Origin: Cercis canadensis
Taxonomy: Eukaryota; Streptophyta; Magnoliopsida; Fabales; Fabaceae
DNA: 64,000 bases
NCBI GenBank assembly: GCA_003255065.1
Contig: QAOA01008548.1
Coordinates: 14,009 to 78,008 of the forward strand
Reading direction: 5' to 3'
Below, one piece after another: positions 46,175-57,326 of this stretch. The notes under the pieces were generated by a model, which worked only from the letters and a program-made list of their open reading frames with translations, did no database searches and had not been told where the DNA came from. Made by a program: the position numbers and the translations under genes. Positions within the stretch are counted from its first letter, which is position 1; each line of letters starts with the position of its first letter.

Positions 46175-46300
46175 TTTACACATTGGTGCTACAAGCACCA
46201 CTCCATCCCAATTATTTGGTTCCTTCAAATGAACCTTAAGGGTAACAGCTCCACCCATGGATTGCCCCAATAAATCGAGGCAACTCTCTAAGCTCAGGTC
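46175..46300 (-). pseudogene. Monoacylglycerol lipase-like exon fragment
   Basis: The minus strand encodes LGQSMGGAVTLKVHLKEPNN followed by WDGVVLVAPMCK. This is the nucleophile elbow (G-x-S-x-G) and following strand of plant alpha/beta-hydrolases of the monoacylglycerol lipase / caffeoylshikimate esterase group. Directly after MCK comes GTAAGC, the expected intron donor, so genomic DNA and not cDNA was copied. No other exon is present. It lies inside CT-rich sequence next to the triplicated Mutator-type end, suggesting capture by such an element. Confidence 0.8.
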
Positions 46301-46389
46301 TTGCTGCCAATTGAAATACAAAAGGATGGTCAGGTTTTGCTGCCAATTCGCTTTGCAATACCTGAAAATGAGCTTCCTTACATGCACAA

Positions 46390-47514
46390 CTAAGAAGAGG
46401 CAGGAAACAGGGGCAGAGCAGAGTCCCCCACTTTCTAAGCCATTGCTGCTTTGCTTAGGAGACTTTGCTTCTTTTTGACTGCCAAAAACTCCATCATCCT
46501 CACGCCATCTCTTGCCAGAACTACAACTCCCCTGCCATGCGCTTCTGCTTCTGCTTCTAGCTTACTCTATTTGCCTCAGAATTACCTCTGCACTAGTGCC
46601 CAGTGACAAACGGAACCCCAAGTACCACTTCATTACATCATCTACATGTAAGGACACAAACTGAATGCGTTCTTACTTGCTTCTCTTTTTGTTCCCCTAA
46701 CTTTCACTTTTGAAGTCACAAACTGAATGCCCATTGAGAATATTTGAGAGAGAGGCTAGTGGCTTATTCTTATTACTATTTTTAAGTGTAAGAGTTCGAA
46801 ACGANTTTTTTTTTTTTTTTTTCTGGTTCATTGAAAGCTATACAATAAGGGGTAATCTATCATCTCCTAAAATCTCACCTCACTTGCTCCAAGTGAGATA
46901 TATGCGTTTAATTTTGTTAAATGTGTGTGATGGATCGCACCTAAACCAGATAGTTAAGAAGTAGACGATAGTATGATGCCAAACAGCTTTGGCCTCTTTT
47001 AGTGTCCTCGTGATTCAAAATGAATATGATTAAATTTTATTAGGTAAGGAATGATCGAATTTTATTATTTGTGGTGTATTTCGAAGGAGCAAACTAGAGA
47101 GAATAAAAAAAGAAGCAGACAGGAAAAGGTTGAAAACTATTGATGTATCAAATTATATAGCATACATTGCAATTTGCATTCACTTTTCCTGTACCTTTTT
47201 TCATCTTCATTTCTACCAAGTAATTCACACCAAAAAGTTAGAGCTCACAAAAATGGACGGTACGGGTAAAGATTGTTAGAATAAAATTTCCAGCATTCCA
47301 CAAATTGAGAGAAAAGAAAAGTGTGACACAAATTGAAAGAGCATCATAAAATCCGTTCACTTCCTGTGTTTATATTCATTAAGGTAATTTCCTTTGCAGT
47401 TCACACTTGAATATTGTCAGTGAAAATAGAGAGAAATGAACATATAATTTTCTGAAAGGTGTAAATTTTTCTTCTTAATTTTATTTGTAAGCTTCTCACC
47501 TACACTACACATTC
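46390..47514. other. Intergenic spacer
   Basis: No gene is supported. A T-tract with an N at 46805 lies at 46805-46822. No inverted partner for the Mutator-type end at 45.8 kb was found here. Confidence 0.4.
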
Positions 47515-47899
47515 CACGTTCCCTGATTTATAACTACTGAAGAAGTATTTCTAATACGTGTCATGTTTTGTTAGTGAAAACTGTTTTGCTCTTTTATGTG
47601 TCATCCTAAGAACTGATATGGAGGAAGTGAACTGATATGGAGGAATCATTTTGATTAATTATATGTGCTTTTACAATTCATAAAAATTATAGAAGCAAAT
47701 AGCTTGNCACGTTCCTTGATTTATAACTACTGAAGAAGTATTTCTAATACGTGTCATGTTTTGTTAGTGAAAACTGTTTTGCTCTTTTATGTGTCATCCT
47801 AAGAACTGATATGGAGGAAGTGAACTGATATGGAGGAATCATTTTGATTAATTATATGTGCTTTTACAATTCATAAAAATTATAGAAGCAAATAGCTTG
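47515..47899. repeat. 192-bp duplication across an N (assembly)
   Basis: Bases 47515-47706 and 47708-47899 are the same sequence with about one substitution, separated by an N at 47707. This is an unmerged contig overlap. Confidence 0.9.
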
Positions 47900-47914
47900 T
47901 AATTGACTAGTATT

Positions 47915-48215
47915 AAAGTCATCTTCATAGCTTGTGGATTATGTATTCAAACTTAACATCGAAGCCAAAAATACCAAAAAAATAAAAACATAAAGATAAT
48001 AGAAACAATAGAGTCACCTTGTAAGAAGTACAATTATACAACAAATACACAATTACACATACTCAAATAGAAATCCCCCAATTATTTTTCTATGAGGCTA
48101 GACAACAAAGGACTTTCCAAAAATCTCATTCACCAAATTTTAATGAAATTTGAACACAAGACCTCTGTGATCGTGTACTAAGTACCCAACCACTTGAATG
48201 ATCCATTGAAACTAA
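47915..48215. repeat. Two decayed SINE-like segments
   Basis: At 47915-47990 the sequence (TGGATTATGTATTCAAAC, then ACCAAAAAAATAAA) parallels the SINE at 34.4 kb. At about 48110-48215 the minus strand reads AAGTGGTTGGGTACTT and, after a short interval, TTGTGTTCAAATTTC, in the order of tRNA-like A and B boxes. Both are diverged. Confidence 0.35.
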
Positions 48216-48291
48216 AAAACACTAGATTTATACGTCACAAAATCAAATTACCACAAAATACAAGGCAACAAAAGGACTTACGGCCACTAAC

Positions 48292-49298
48292 TTAGGTGCC
48301 ATAGTAATTAGGTTTCCTCAGTACTTTGTTTTGAATAATCAAATTTTCCACCTTGAGGACGGCACCATTAAGCATACCATTAGTGCGTCCAGTGTTATTT
48401 ATGAAGCCTGTGTTACTTTTCTCAGCAACATTGCCATAAAACGAAGGATGATTCATGGATATACCTGCGGTATTGCCGCTTTGGTTAGAAGAATCAAGGT
48501 TGTGGAATTGCCGGCGAAACCTAGGTACACCGCTGTTCGGCCCATGCTGTGGTGTAGGACAACAATGAGGGCATGCAGTAGGCATCCATACACGACTACG
48601 ACAAGTTTGAACAAGCACCATACGCAAATCTTTAGCAGGGTGCTTGTAAGGACCTTCCACTTCAACCCCAGAACCATCACCTTTGTTGGTACGAATTTTC
48701 GCCACAACAGAAAGACCTACATCTTGAGTGACATGATAGTGTGCTAAAGTCACCATGTAAGCATTTTCATAATTGATATTCTTCCTCTTTTCCACAACCA
48801 AAAGACCCTCTCTTTGTGAAGAACCATACGACAGAGTAGTAGTCTCTATCAAACAATTTTGGTAGGCCTTGGTAGAAGTAATGCCAGGAATGTCGCCATA
48901 CGCTTGACAACAAAGACCACCAGATCCATCCCTTTTAATCTCCACACGAAAATGGAATCTATTGTCAGCTGTGTCCGAGAAATCGATAGCTGCCCTCTCA
49001 ACACCATTTTTGTTATGGTGAGCTTCCAGAGCAATACAGCAATCCATCCGACCTATGTTGTAATCCACAATGCACTCTTGAGAATGTTCGTCACTTCTAT
49101 CAGGTTCGAACATGTCAACCCTAAAAGAGTCACCCCAACAAACTTTAGTGTCAGTTTTATCAGCCTTAAAACTAGTGCAATCGCTGCCAAGATTAGTATG
49201 AGCATAACTGTAGCTGCTTCCCATCGGATCAAATCTCCACCTCAGCACACAAGCTGGGCCAGGAAACTCCAACCGTTGAACAAAAACAAAAAACTCTC
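48292..49298 (-). CDS. Unrecognised protein, 3' exon of at least 335 codons
   Basis: A long uninterrupted minus-strand frame with protein-like composition. It can be extended beyond its first internal Met (49272) to an acceptor-like TTTCGCTCAG just above 49298, adding GGEFFVFVQRL, so an upstream exon is likely; I could not place it in phase. The product starts around EFPGPACVLRWRFDP, has several cysteine pairs (DCC, LCC, CPHCC) and an N/S-rich C-terminus ending KPNYYGT. There is no signal peptide, transmembrane helix or catalytic motif that I recognise. The upstream region was partly duplicated (about 49353-49637 resembles 49931-50175). It is probably a real gene of unknown function; a captured or retro-derived sequence is the alternative. 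Confidence 0.55.
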
Positions 49299-49352
49299 CA
49301 CCTGAGCGAAATGTATAAGAAGGTGTATGTTACAATCCTCTACATAGTTCAC

Positions 49353-50175
49353 AACAAGCTATGTAAATATGGGTTTCCTACCTTTGATTTTTTTCCTTCA
49401 TAGATTCCAGAGAACATCTGACAGATATATAGCCTAGTTTTGTTTGTAGCTGCAATATTAGTTTTTGTTAATTAGCTTAAATTCGAAGCGAAGCATCATG
49501 GTAGAACAATTGCTTTTGTTGATGGTGGCAGGCAGATTCCATAAGCATGGAACGTTGCTATGAATTAGTTTGCGTACCTATTTTTTGCACCTCTCTTTAA
49601 CCTCTTGATGTTTGTTAATGTCATAATTTATAATATGACCTTATTACTTGTACAAGTTATTATTAGTTGTAAAACTTGCTTATTTTGTTAGCAAATTTTT
49701 TAAAGAACCAGTACGAAAGGTAATAATTTCTCCTAAAAATTACTCTTTAAAACTGGTGAGAGAAAATTTGAATTTATGTGTTAAAGATATAAATGAAAAA
49801 TTATCTTTGATTAAATGCTTTAGTTTTTTATGCTTAATTACTTGCTGCTCCAATTATTTTCATAGAGTAAGCATGGCTATTTGACTAGGAAAGTTTGCCA
49901 AAGATTTTTTTCAGGATTCGAAGGTGATTAGAAGCTATGTAAATATGGGTTTCCTACCTTTGATTTCCCTACCCCCTCCCACCCTCCCACCACAACAAAA
50001 GATTCCAGAAAACATACGACAGATGTAATTGCTTAAAATCAAAGCGAAGCCTCATGGTAGAATAATTCCTTTAGTTTTTGGTGGCAGGAACATTGCTATC
50101 AATTAATTTGCGCCCCTATTTTTTGCACCTTTCTAACCTTCAGATGTTTGGTAATATCATAATTTATGAATTTGC
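49353..50175. repeat. Partial tandem duplicate of upstream region
   Basis: AGCTATGTAAATATGGGTTT and CCTACCTTTGATTT occur at 49358 and 49934. TTTTTTGCACCT with GATGTTTG and ATAATTTAT occurs near 49580 and 50120. The copies are diverged, so this is an old duplication upstream of the 48-kb gene. Confidence 0.65.
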
Positions 50176-50187
50176 TTATTTTGTTAC

Positions 50188-50853
50188 AAATCAAAGAGCA
50201 TAATTGGATAAATTCTCCTATGCAGAAGCATCTAATTTGTATCTTTGACAATGTATCGCATGCCATATTGTCCATTTTAGCTTAGGTTGAAAGCTTGGAA
50301 GTATCTATGGTACTCCAACTCGTACAATGACAAACTTTCAGATATGCTGGAACGTGAGTGAAAACCCATTTAACCTAAACACTTAAGTTATTAGAAAAGC
50401 TATTTGGACTTAAGCGTGAGTAAAGCATATGTCTACTTATACCTTGTACTGAAATGTTTAGTCAAATAAACTCTGATATTATGTCAAGAATCGGTTTAAT
50501 CCAAAAGTTTAAACTGTTAGNAAATCAAAGAGCATAATTGGATAAATTGTCCTATGCAAAGCATCTAATTTGTATTTTTGACAATGTATCGCATGCCATA
50601 TTGTCCATTTTAGCTTAGGTTGAAAGCTTGGAAGTATCTATGGTACTCCAACTCGTACAATGACAAACTTTCAGGTATGCTGGAACGTGAGTGAAAACCC
50701 ATTTAACCTAAACACTTAAGTTATTAGAAAAGCTATTTGGACTTAAGCGTGAATAAAGCATATGTCTACTTATACCTTGTACTGAAATGTTTAGTCAAAT
50801 AAACTCTGATATTATGTCAAGAATCGGTTTAATCCAAAAGTTTAAACTGTTAG
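50188..50853. repeat. 333-bp duplication across an N (assembly)
   Basis: Bases 50188-50520 and 50522-50853 are near-identical copies separated by an N at 50521. This is an unmerged contig overlap. Confidence 0.9.
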
Positions 50854-52301
50854 GTGAATGTCTAAGAACAATTTTATATCTAACAAATATTATATGGTGT
50901 ATGCTAAGCTACCCCTCTTAGAGGGGATGTAGCGCTACCCACCCTCTCATTGGAGGGTTTTTGGTGGGACCCAAAGACAAAATTTAGTGTTATAGTAAAA
51001 ATCTTGAAAAATTGAGTCACAATATCTACCAAAATAAATAGTTCTTTATAAAATGCAAGAATGTCACAATATAAGAAACTGTGCCAAACAAAAAAATTTA
51101 ACTCTTACAAAAAAAAAAAATCTAGCACATTTTTCTATAGTTGCACTAAAAAAATTAAGTAACGCATAATATAGTCCAAGTTTTTCAATAGGAGATTTTT
51201 TGTTCTTTTAATACTTTTGGTTACAACTTTGATAATTAATATTTATTATTATTATTATAATAGATGAGTCCCAGGAGTGGTCAAAGACAAAGAGTGTGTT
51301 CATTTGTATGAGAGTTTTTTTTTTGTTTATTTCTATTTTTCTATTGAAGGGTCTGATAAATTTGTTTAATTGGTAAAAAAGAGTCATTAGCAATAAAATA
51401 ATGGTCAAAAAGAGTGTGTGTGCATTCACGTGACAACATTGAGTAGAGATGGTTACGAGGGAGCATGGACCGTTGAAATACCAGTGTCGCAAGCGTTAGT
51501 CTTCTTCGTTTCTTTGTTTCCCATTCCCAATAATAACTGACAACCAAGGCACCTAGCTTCAATTCCCATAATCTTCAAATGCATGATGACTGACTCCAAT
51601 AAATAAACGCATAATCCGAGGGAACCAGCGAGAGGAGGAGAATTGAAGAGACAGTTTGCATCTGTTACTCTGATCTCTATTTATTTTCACCTGGGTTCAG
51701 CATAGCCTTCATCTTTGAAGTACAGCACGGCCACTTGGAATTTACTGAGACTCCAAAAGCCTATCTTCTCCACAGAAACTGACTCCGAAAGGTGTAGCTC
51801 TAAAACTCCTCTGATTTCATGGGAATTTGGGTTTCCTTTGGTCCTTTTTAATTCTCTTTCAGAAAGATGTTTGATTTTAATTCACTCAAAATCGAAAGTG
51901 CTAGGTTTTTCATCTGGGATTTCTGGTTTTCTTTTTTTTAATATGATTAATTTCTACTTTATCTGGTCTGATAATCTGCTAGTTCTAGTTAATTAACTAT
52001 ATTGGTGGTGAGTTTTGGTCTGCAAGCTTCTGGTTCAATTTGTGGATTGTAAGTAAAATAAAATAGTTATGGTATGAAGGTTTTGTTCAATTTAATTAAA
52101 TGGATGGATGAAAATTTTTTTGTGGGTAGGTATATTATTTTTTGTTTTAAAAAAAAAGAGCATAGATGCACATGGGGTATAATAATATATTTCTTTTGTT
52201 GGTTACTTTTTTCGGTGCATCGTTATCATCTACTACATATTTTTGCTGCTTCACCTTCCTTTGCTTACTTTTTTCACCTTGTTTATCATTCTGCTAGGAC
52301 C
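50854..52301. other. Upstream region of ent-kaurene oxidase
   Basis: No separate gene is supported. The part from about 51600 on could be the 5' leader: it is less AT-rich and has a donor-like GAAAG/GTGTAG near 51790, so a leader intron is possible. I could not fix a transcription start. Confidence 0.35.
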
Positions 52302-55300
52302 ATGGCTTCCATGAGAGATATCCTTCAACTAGTTAAAACTGAGTCCTTTGCCAACACTGCTGCACTGGGTGTGTTCTCTCTATCATTGTTCGCCTTCATT
52401 TTCAAGAAATTGAACGCTTTTCTGAAGCCCAAACATTCTCAACTGCCACCTGTGCCAGGTATTGATGTTTTATTTTCTACAGAGAATTGTATATGAAAAT
52501 ATAAAAATGAGTTTTGTACATTTCTATTTTCACTAGCAGTAACCATGCAATTATATATGCTTCTGCTGTTGATTAAGATTTGTAATAATGTTTTGAACAT
52601 GCGTTGGGATTATGTATTAGGAGATGGTTTTTTTAATTAGGAAAAATTGTTGTTACAGTGGTTCCGGGGTTACCAGTGATAGGGAATCTGTTGCAATTGA
52701 AGGAGAAGAAACCTTACAAGACTTTCAAACAGTGGGCTGACAAATATGGGCCAATTTATTCCATTAGAACTGGTGCTTCCTCACTCATTGTTCTCAACTC
52801 TGCTGAGGTAGCCAAAGAGGTAAGTTACTCTAATCCCCAAAAAATTCTTTCACAATCTGTATATTTATTATCACATTAATGGCTTTGTCATGCAAGTATA
52901 AAGTCGTCCAGTAACCCATAAATCTACCAAACTTCTTGTTTGAGTATGACTATTTGATTCAATGCTGCTATTCAAGTTATTAGATTAAGGTCCTATTTGG
53001 ATAGCATAGTTTACAATTTGCAAGAGTTTTTCTACTCATATAAATGTTTTTATGTTAAAAAAGTTATGTTTGGATTAGTTTATGTAAGTAGTTTATTAAC
53101 CTCCAAAAAATTATTTTAAGCTTATTTTATAAAACCTTTTTTTAGGCTTCTTAAGAAAGCCTCATGCAAAAGGTAATTTTCTTCATGACCGATAAGCTAT
53201 TTTTGAAATTTATAAGTCAATTATATTCCCATTAATATTAGAATTTTCATGGAAACCCAATTTTTAGAAGCGCTTTTTTAAGTATGTATCTAAATATTAA
53301 ATAACTTAATTTAAAAAAAAAAAAATTATGATATANAAAAGCTTCTCACGTAAAACATTTTTATTTAAATACTTAAATTAGTTGTTTACTTAAACGGACC
53401 TAAAACATACCCGAAAAGCATTTTAATGTTTGTAAATTTCTTTTTTCCAATTGATTATGTAAATTCTAAGTCCACTGAATGAAGGTTGATTTGCAAGTCA
53501 TTTAGTTAGTACAACTATCATCTGCTATGTGTTTAGTTACTTTTAACTACTCTCCATAATGATAACGTATAATAAAGTTCTTTGATCATAGTATCATAAT
53601 TTCTGTCTAAGTTTCTACGTATTTCTAGATTTTTTTATTCTTTTGCTACTACTAATTTATTTCTATTTAATTGGCTTCTAATGTTTATATGACTGTTTCA
53701 GGCAATGGTGACTAGATTTTCATCTATTTCAACCAGGAAGCTATCAAATCCTCTGAAGCTTCTGACTTCTGACAAATGTATGGTTGCTACAAGTGACTAT
53801 AATGATTTTCACAAAATGATCAAGAAACTTATTCTTACAAATGTTCTGGGAGCCAATGCACAGGTTCTTTACTTCAGATTTCTCGTTAAACAAATTTTTT
53901 TTGCATAATTGACAAAGTATGTATCTCTCTGAGGCTCATTTTCTTTCGAATATTCAGAAGCGACACCGTAACCTCAGGGAGATCATGATGGAAAATCTTT
54001 CTACCAATTTCCATGATTCTGTGAAGACTTCAACTAATCACGTTGTAAACTTCAGGAAAATATTTGAGTCTGAACTTTTTGGACTATCGATGAAGCAAGT
54101 GAGTTTCTTCCCTTTACATAAGAATTAATAAACTTTTTCCTATGAATAGAGAATGATTATTATTGGAATTTGCAGTCTCTAGGAAATGATATAGAATCCA
54201 TTTATGTGGAGGAACTTGGGAGAACTTTGTCAAGAGAAGATGTATTTAAGACTCTAGTGCATGACATGTTGGAGGGTGCAATTGATGTGGATTGGCGAGA
54301 CTTCTTCCCTTACTTGAAATGGATTCCAAATAAGAGTGTTGATATGAAAATCCAGCGTTTGTGCTTCCGCAGAAAAGCAGTGATGAAGGCATTGATGAAT
54401 GTGCAGAAGAAGCGTATCGCTTCTGGGAATGTAGGTTTACTTTATTTGTACAACTGCAAATTTGTTCTAGGGTTATGACAGTGGTCGTGCTAATTTTGTT
54501 TGTTTGTGATGTAACAGCAAGTGAATTGTTACATTGACTACCTTTTATCTGAAGCAAAAGAACTCACTGAGGAACAGATTTCTATGATTCTTTGGGAGGT
54601 CATTATTGAGACATCAGATACAACTTTAGTTACAACAGAATGGGCTATGTATGAACTTGCTAAAGACAAAATTCGACAGGTTTTGTCATTTTTCATTTGA
54701 GCTCCTTTTTATTTTGATAGAAATAATTTTTAAAGGTTTTTTCTTCTTCTTTTTTTTGTTGCATTATAACTATTTATTCTTACTAAATTTTTATTTAGAA
54801 GTTATTTCTATAGAAACAAATGGTGTCACTGATACTTCTTTTGATTATAGGACCGTCTCTTTGAGGATATCAAAGATGTTTGTGGACAAGAGAAGATCAC
54901 AGAGGATCAAATATCTAAACTACCATATTTAGGGTCTGTTTTCCATGAAACTTTAAGGAAGTATAGTCCAGCTCCAATTGTCCCCTTAAGATATGTCCAT
55001 GAAGATACCCAGCTAGGAGGATATCATATTGCTGCAGGAAGTGAGGTAGTTTATGTTTTCAATTTGTTTTCTTATTCTTTTTTTTTACACTGTTTATTTC
55101 CTTTATATAGGTTCCCTTTGTTTTTTTTAATAGAAATGATTTTCGTAGAATGTTTTTTGTCCATTTCTATCAAAACAAACATATCATTATTGACAATTTC
55201 ATGTTGGACAGATCGCTATAAATCTATATGGATGTAACATGGACGAGAAGCGTTGGGAAAATCCTTATCAGTGGATGCCTGAGAGATTTCTTGATGAGAA

Positions 55301-55523
55301 ATATGATTCCATGGACTTGTACAAGACAATGGCATTTGGAGCAGGAAAGAGGGTATGTGCAGGCTCTCTTCAAGCAATGTTAATAGCTTGCACAGCAATT
55401 GGCAGGTTGGTTCAGGAGTTTGAGTGGGAACTGAATGAAGGTGAAGAAGACAATGTAGACACAAAGGGTCTTACCACACACAAGCTCCATCCATTACAAG
55501 TGAAACTCAAGCCTAGAAATTAG
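52302..55523 (+). CDS. KO: ent-kaurene oxidase (CYP701A), 8 exons
   Basis: Cytochrome P450 of the CYP701A family. It oxidises ent-kaurene in three steps to ent-kaurenoic acid, the entry to gibberellin synthesis, at the plastid envelope/ER. Exons by GT/AG and phase: 52302-52458, 52659-52819, 53702-53863, 53958-54098, 54176-54430, 54518-54679, 54851-55045, 55212-55523; total 1,545 bp, 514 residues, the usual length. Visible: N-terminal hydrophobic anchor ([13 protein letters not shown]), proline hinge ([15 protein letters not shown]), I-helix [21 protein letters not shown]-helix HETLRKYSP (ExxR), WMPERF and the heme loop [10 protein letters not shown] with the Cys ligand. All key residues are present and no stop interrupts. 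The ATG at 52302 gives the family start; an in-frame ATG at 52074 adds a non-family extension and was rejected. One N (53336) lies in intron 2. Appears functional. Confidence 0.96.
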
Positions 55524-55604
55524 GAGAATGAGTAATATGTTTCTAATTTTGCTATATCAAAACAAGGAGTGAACAAAATTTAGCTCTTTTTTTTTTGGGC
55601 TATG

Positions 55605-55610
55605 AATAAA
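55605..55610 (+). terminator. Polyadenylation signal of ent-kaurene oxidase
   Basis: AATAAA lies 82 bases after the stop codon, preceded by a T-rich stretch, at a position usual for a plant near-upstream element. Confidence 0.5.
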
Positions 55611-55859
55611 TTTTATTTCTAGAATTGCTACAGATTGAGAAATGTATTTCAATGTTTTATTTGACCCTCTTTATATTGACCTCTATTGTCACGCCAAAAA
55701 TTTCTTTTTGCATTTTCGTTTTTTTTTATAATAATATTTCTAAATTTATATGAAAGCTAATCTTAATTTCAAAGGGCATGTTGCTCATACATACACTATA
55801 ATTCAATTTAGTAACACTATACTGTATGTGTAATAGAAATGACCCACATACCATATCTT

Positions 55860-56193
55860 AACCCCTTGGTCTAGCCTTGTTTGTGGGTGGTTTAAGTTTA
55901 AACCTTTATGCTATCATGTACTGAAAATGAAGAATGCAGACCAATTGTTTTCCACATTCTGAAATGTCTCAAATTCATAAAAATTCAAAATAAGTCAGAA
56001 AATTCAGTGTCACTGTACAATAATCATGATCATAATCAGAGCCCAAATGATTTGCCATTATCACATTCAACTTGAAATGGAAGTCTTTTGTGTAATCCAA
56101 TGGAAGCAGTAAATCTTTGACATGTTCAGCACATCTTATCTCCAATCTTCCGTCATACCCGCAAAGACTTATAAGATTCCTACCAAGCACCAA
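55860..56193 (-). pseudogene. SKIP19-like F-box C-terminal fragment
   Basis: The minus strand reads RLEIRCAEHVKDLLLPLDYT, then KDFHF and GSDYDHDY. This matches the last part of the F-box/LRR gene at 57.3 kb (KRCVQQIKDLRLPLDSTKD, GSDYDYDYD). The 3' flank is duplicated too: 55868-55990 resembles 57180-57305 (TTTGTGGGTGGTTT, TTTTCCACATTCTGA, ATGTCTCAAATTCATAAAAA). The F-box and most repeats are missing, and upstream of 56193 the similarity ends. It is a truncated tandem copy. Confidence 0.8.
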
Positions 56194-56199
56194 TTCAGT

Positions 56200-57326
56200 C
56201 TTAAGTTAGAGTTAGCTTTTTTCACTAATCAGAAATGTTGATGTGTCACATTAACTTTGGTTAACTGCTTATGTGGCAAGTTAACCGTCAAATCATAGCC
56301 AAAGAGAGTGAAAATAATATAAAATATCTATACTCTTTGTTAACAATTAAATTCTAGCAAGGCAATTCTGAAAGTAATTATTACTATTAAATTCTTGATA
56401 CCTATTATTTTTAAAAATTGTTGTGAGAATTTAATTGCTAATTGAGGGTATTATGAAAAGTTTACACAATTCGTGTCCCTTTTGACTATGATTTAATAGT
56501 TAACTATTATGACGGATTGGACTAAATTGTAACATTTTTTCAAAGTTGGGAGAGATTTTTTTAAATTTTGAAAATGAAAAGAAATGTCATGTCATGTCAT
56601 GTAAAAATATAAGAAACGAGGTCTCTAAGGGGATACCTCAATAGTCGAGCTCTTGGTACTTCATGAAAGAGATACGGAGTTGAAATCCCAATGAGTGCAG
56701 GTGATTTGAGATTTTAGAAGGGGATATACTACCCATATTGTGTAGTCTCTAGATTTAAAGGATATTAGACCAACATATTGCTCCTTTCTTTTTAATACTC
56801 ATAAAAACAAGAGTAAATTTTCATGAAAATAAAATGTGGATACAAGAGTGAAAATCCTCTTTTTATATTAGTACAGATATGGATTATTAAATATCTATAA
56901 TTGTTTTTATTTCAATTCCTCACTAATAACTTCCTCTAACATGTTTCTGCTTTCTGGAAATTTTCATGAAAATAAAATATAAATACCAAAGATTTGCGTC
57001 CAAGATTATTAAATATATATTCAGAGTGGTAAATGTAATTCTTCCAATCTCTGTTCTGTTCAATGAGGTAAATTAAAAGAATTATCATCTATAGATTCTC
57101 TTTTCTTTTCCTCACTGAATAAGCAGATAAATGAAATTTTCCAATCTTGTACTCATTGTCTCCAATACCATCTAAGCCACAAGGTCTAGCCTAGTTTGTG
57201 GGTGGTTTGAGTTCAAACTTCCGTGCTATCATGTGCTCAAAATGAAACATGCAAATAAACTGTTTTCCACATTCTGAGATGTCTCAAATTCATAAAAATA
57301 ATCACAATCATAACCTACAAACAATC
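56200..57326. other. Spacer between F-box copies
   Basis: AT-rich. It includes the 3' flank of the intact F-box gene and a tandem TGTCATG run near 56585. The segment 56905-57100 reappears near 63820-64000 at the window end. Confidence 0.5.

Noticed and set aside
52074-52301. Upstream in-frame start for ent-kaurene oxidase, adding 76 residues
   Set aside because: The extension is T-rich and unlike the family, while the ATG at 52302 gives the normal N-terminal anchor and length.
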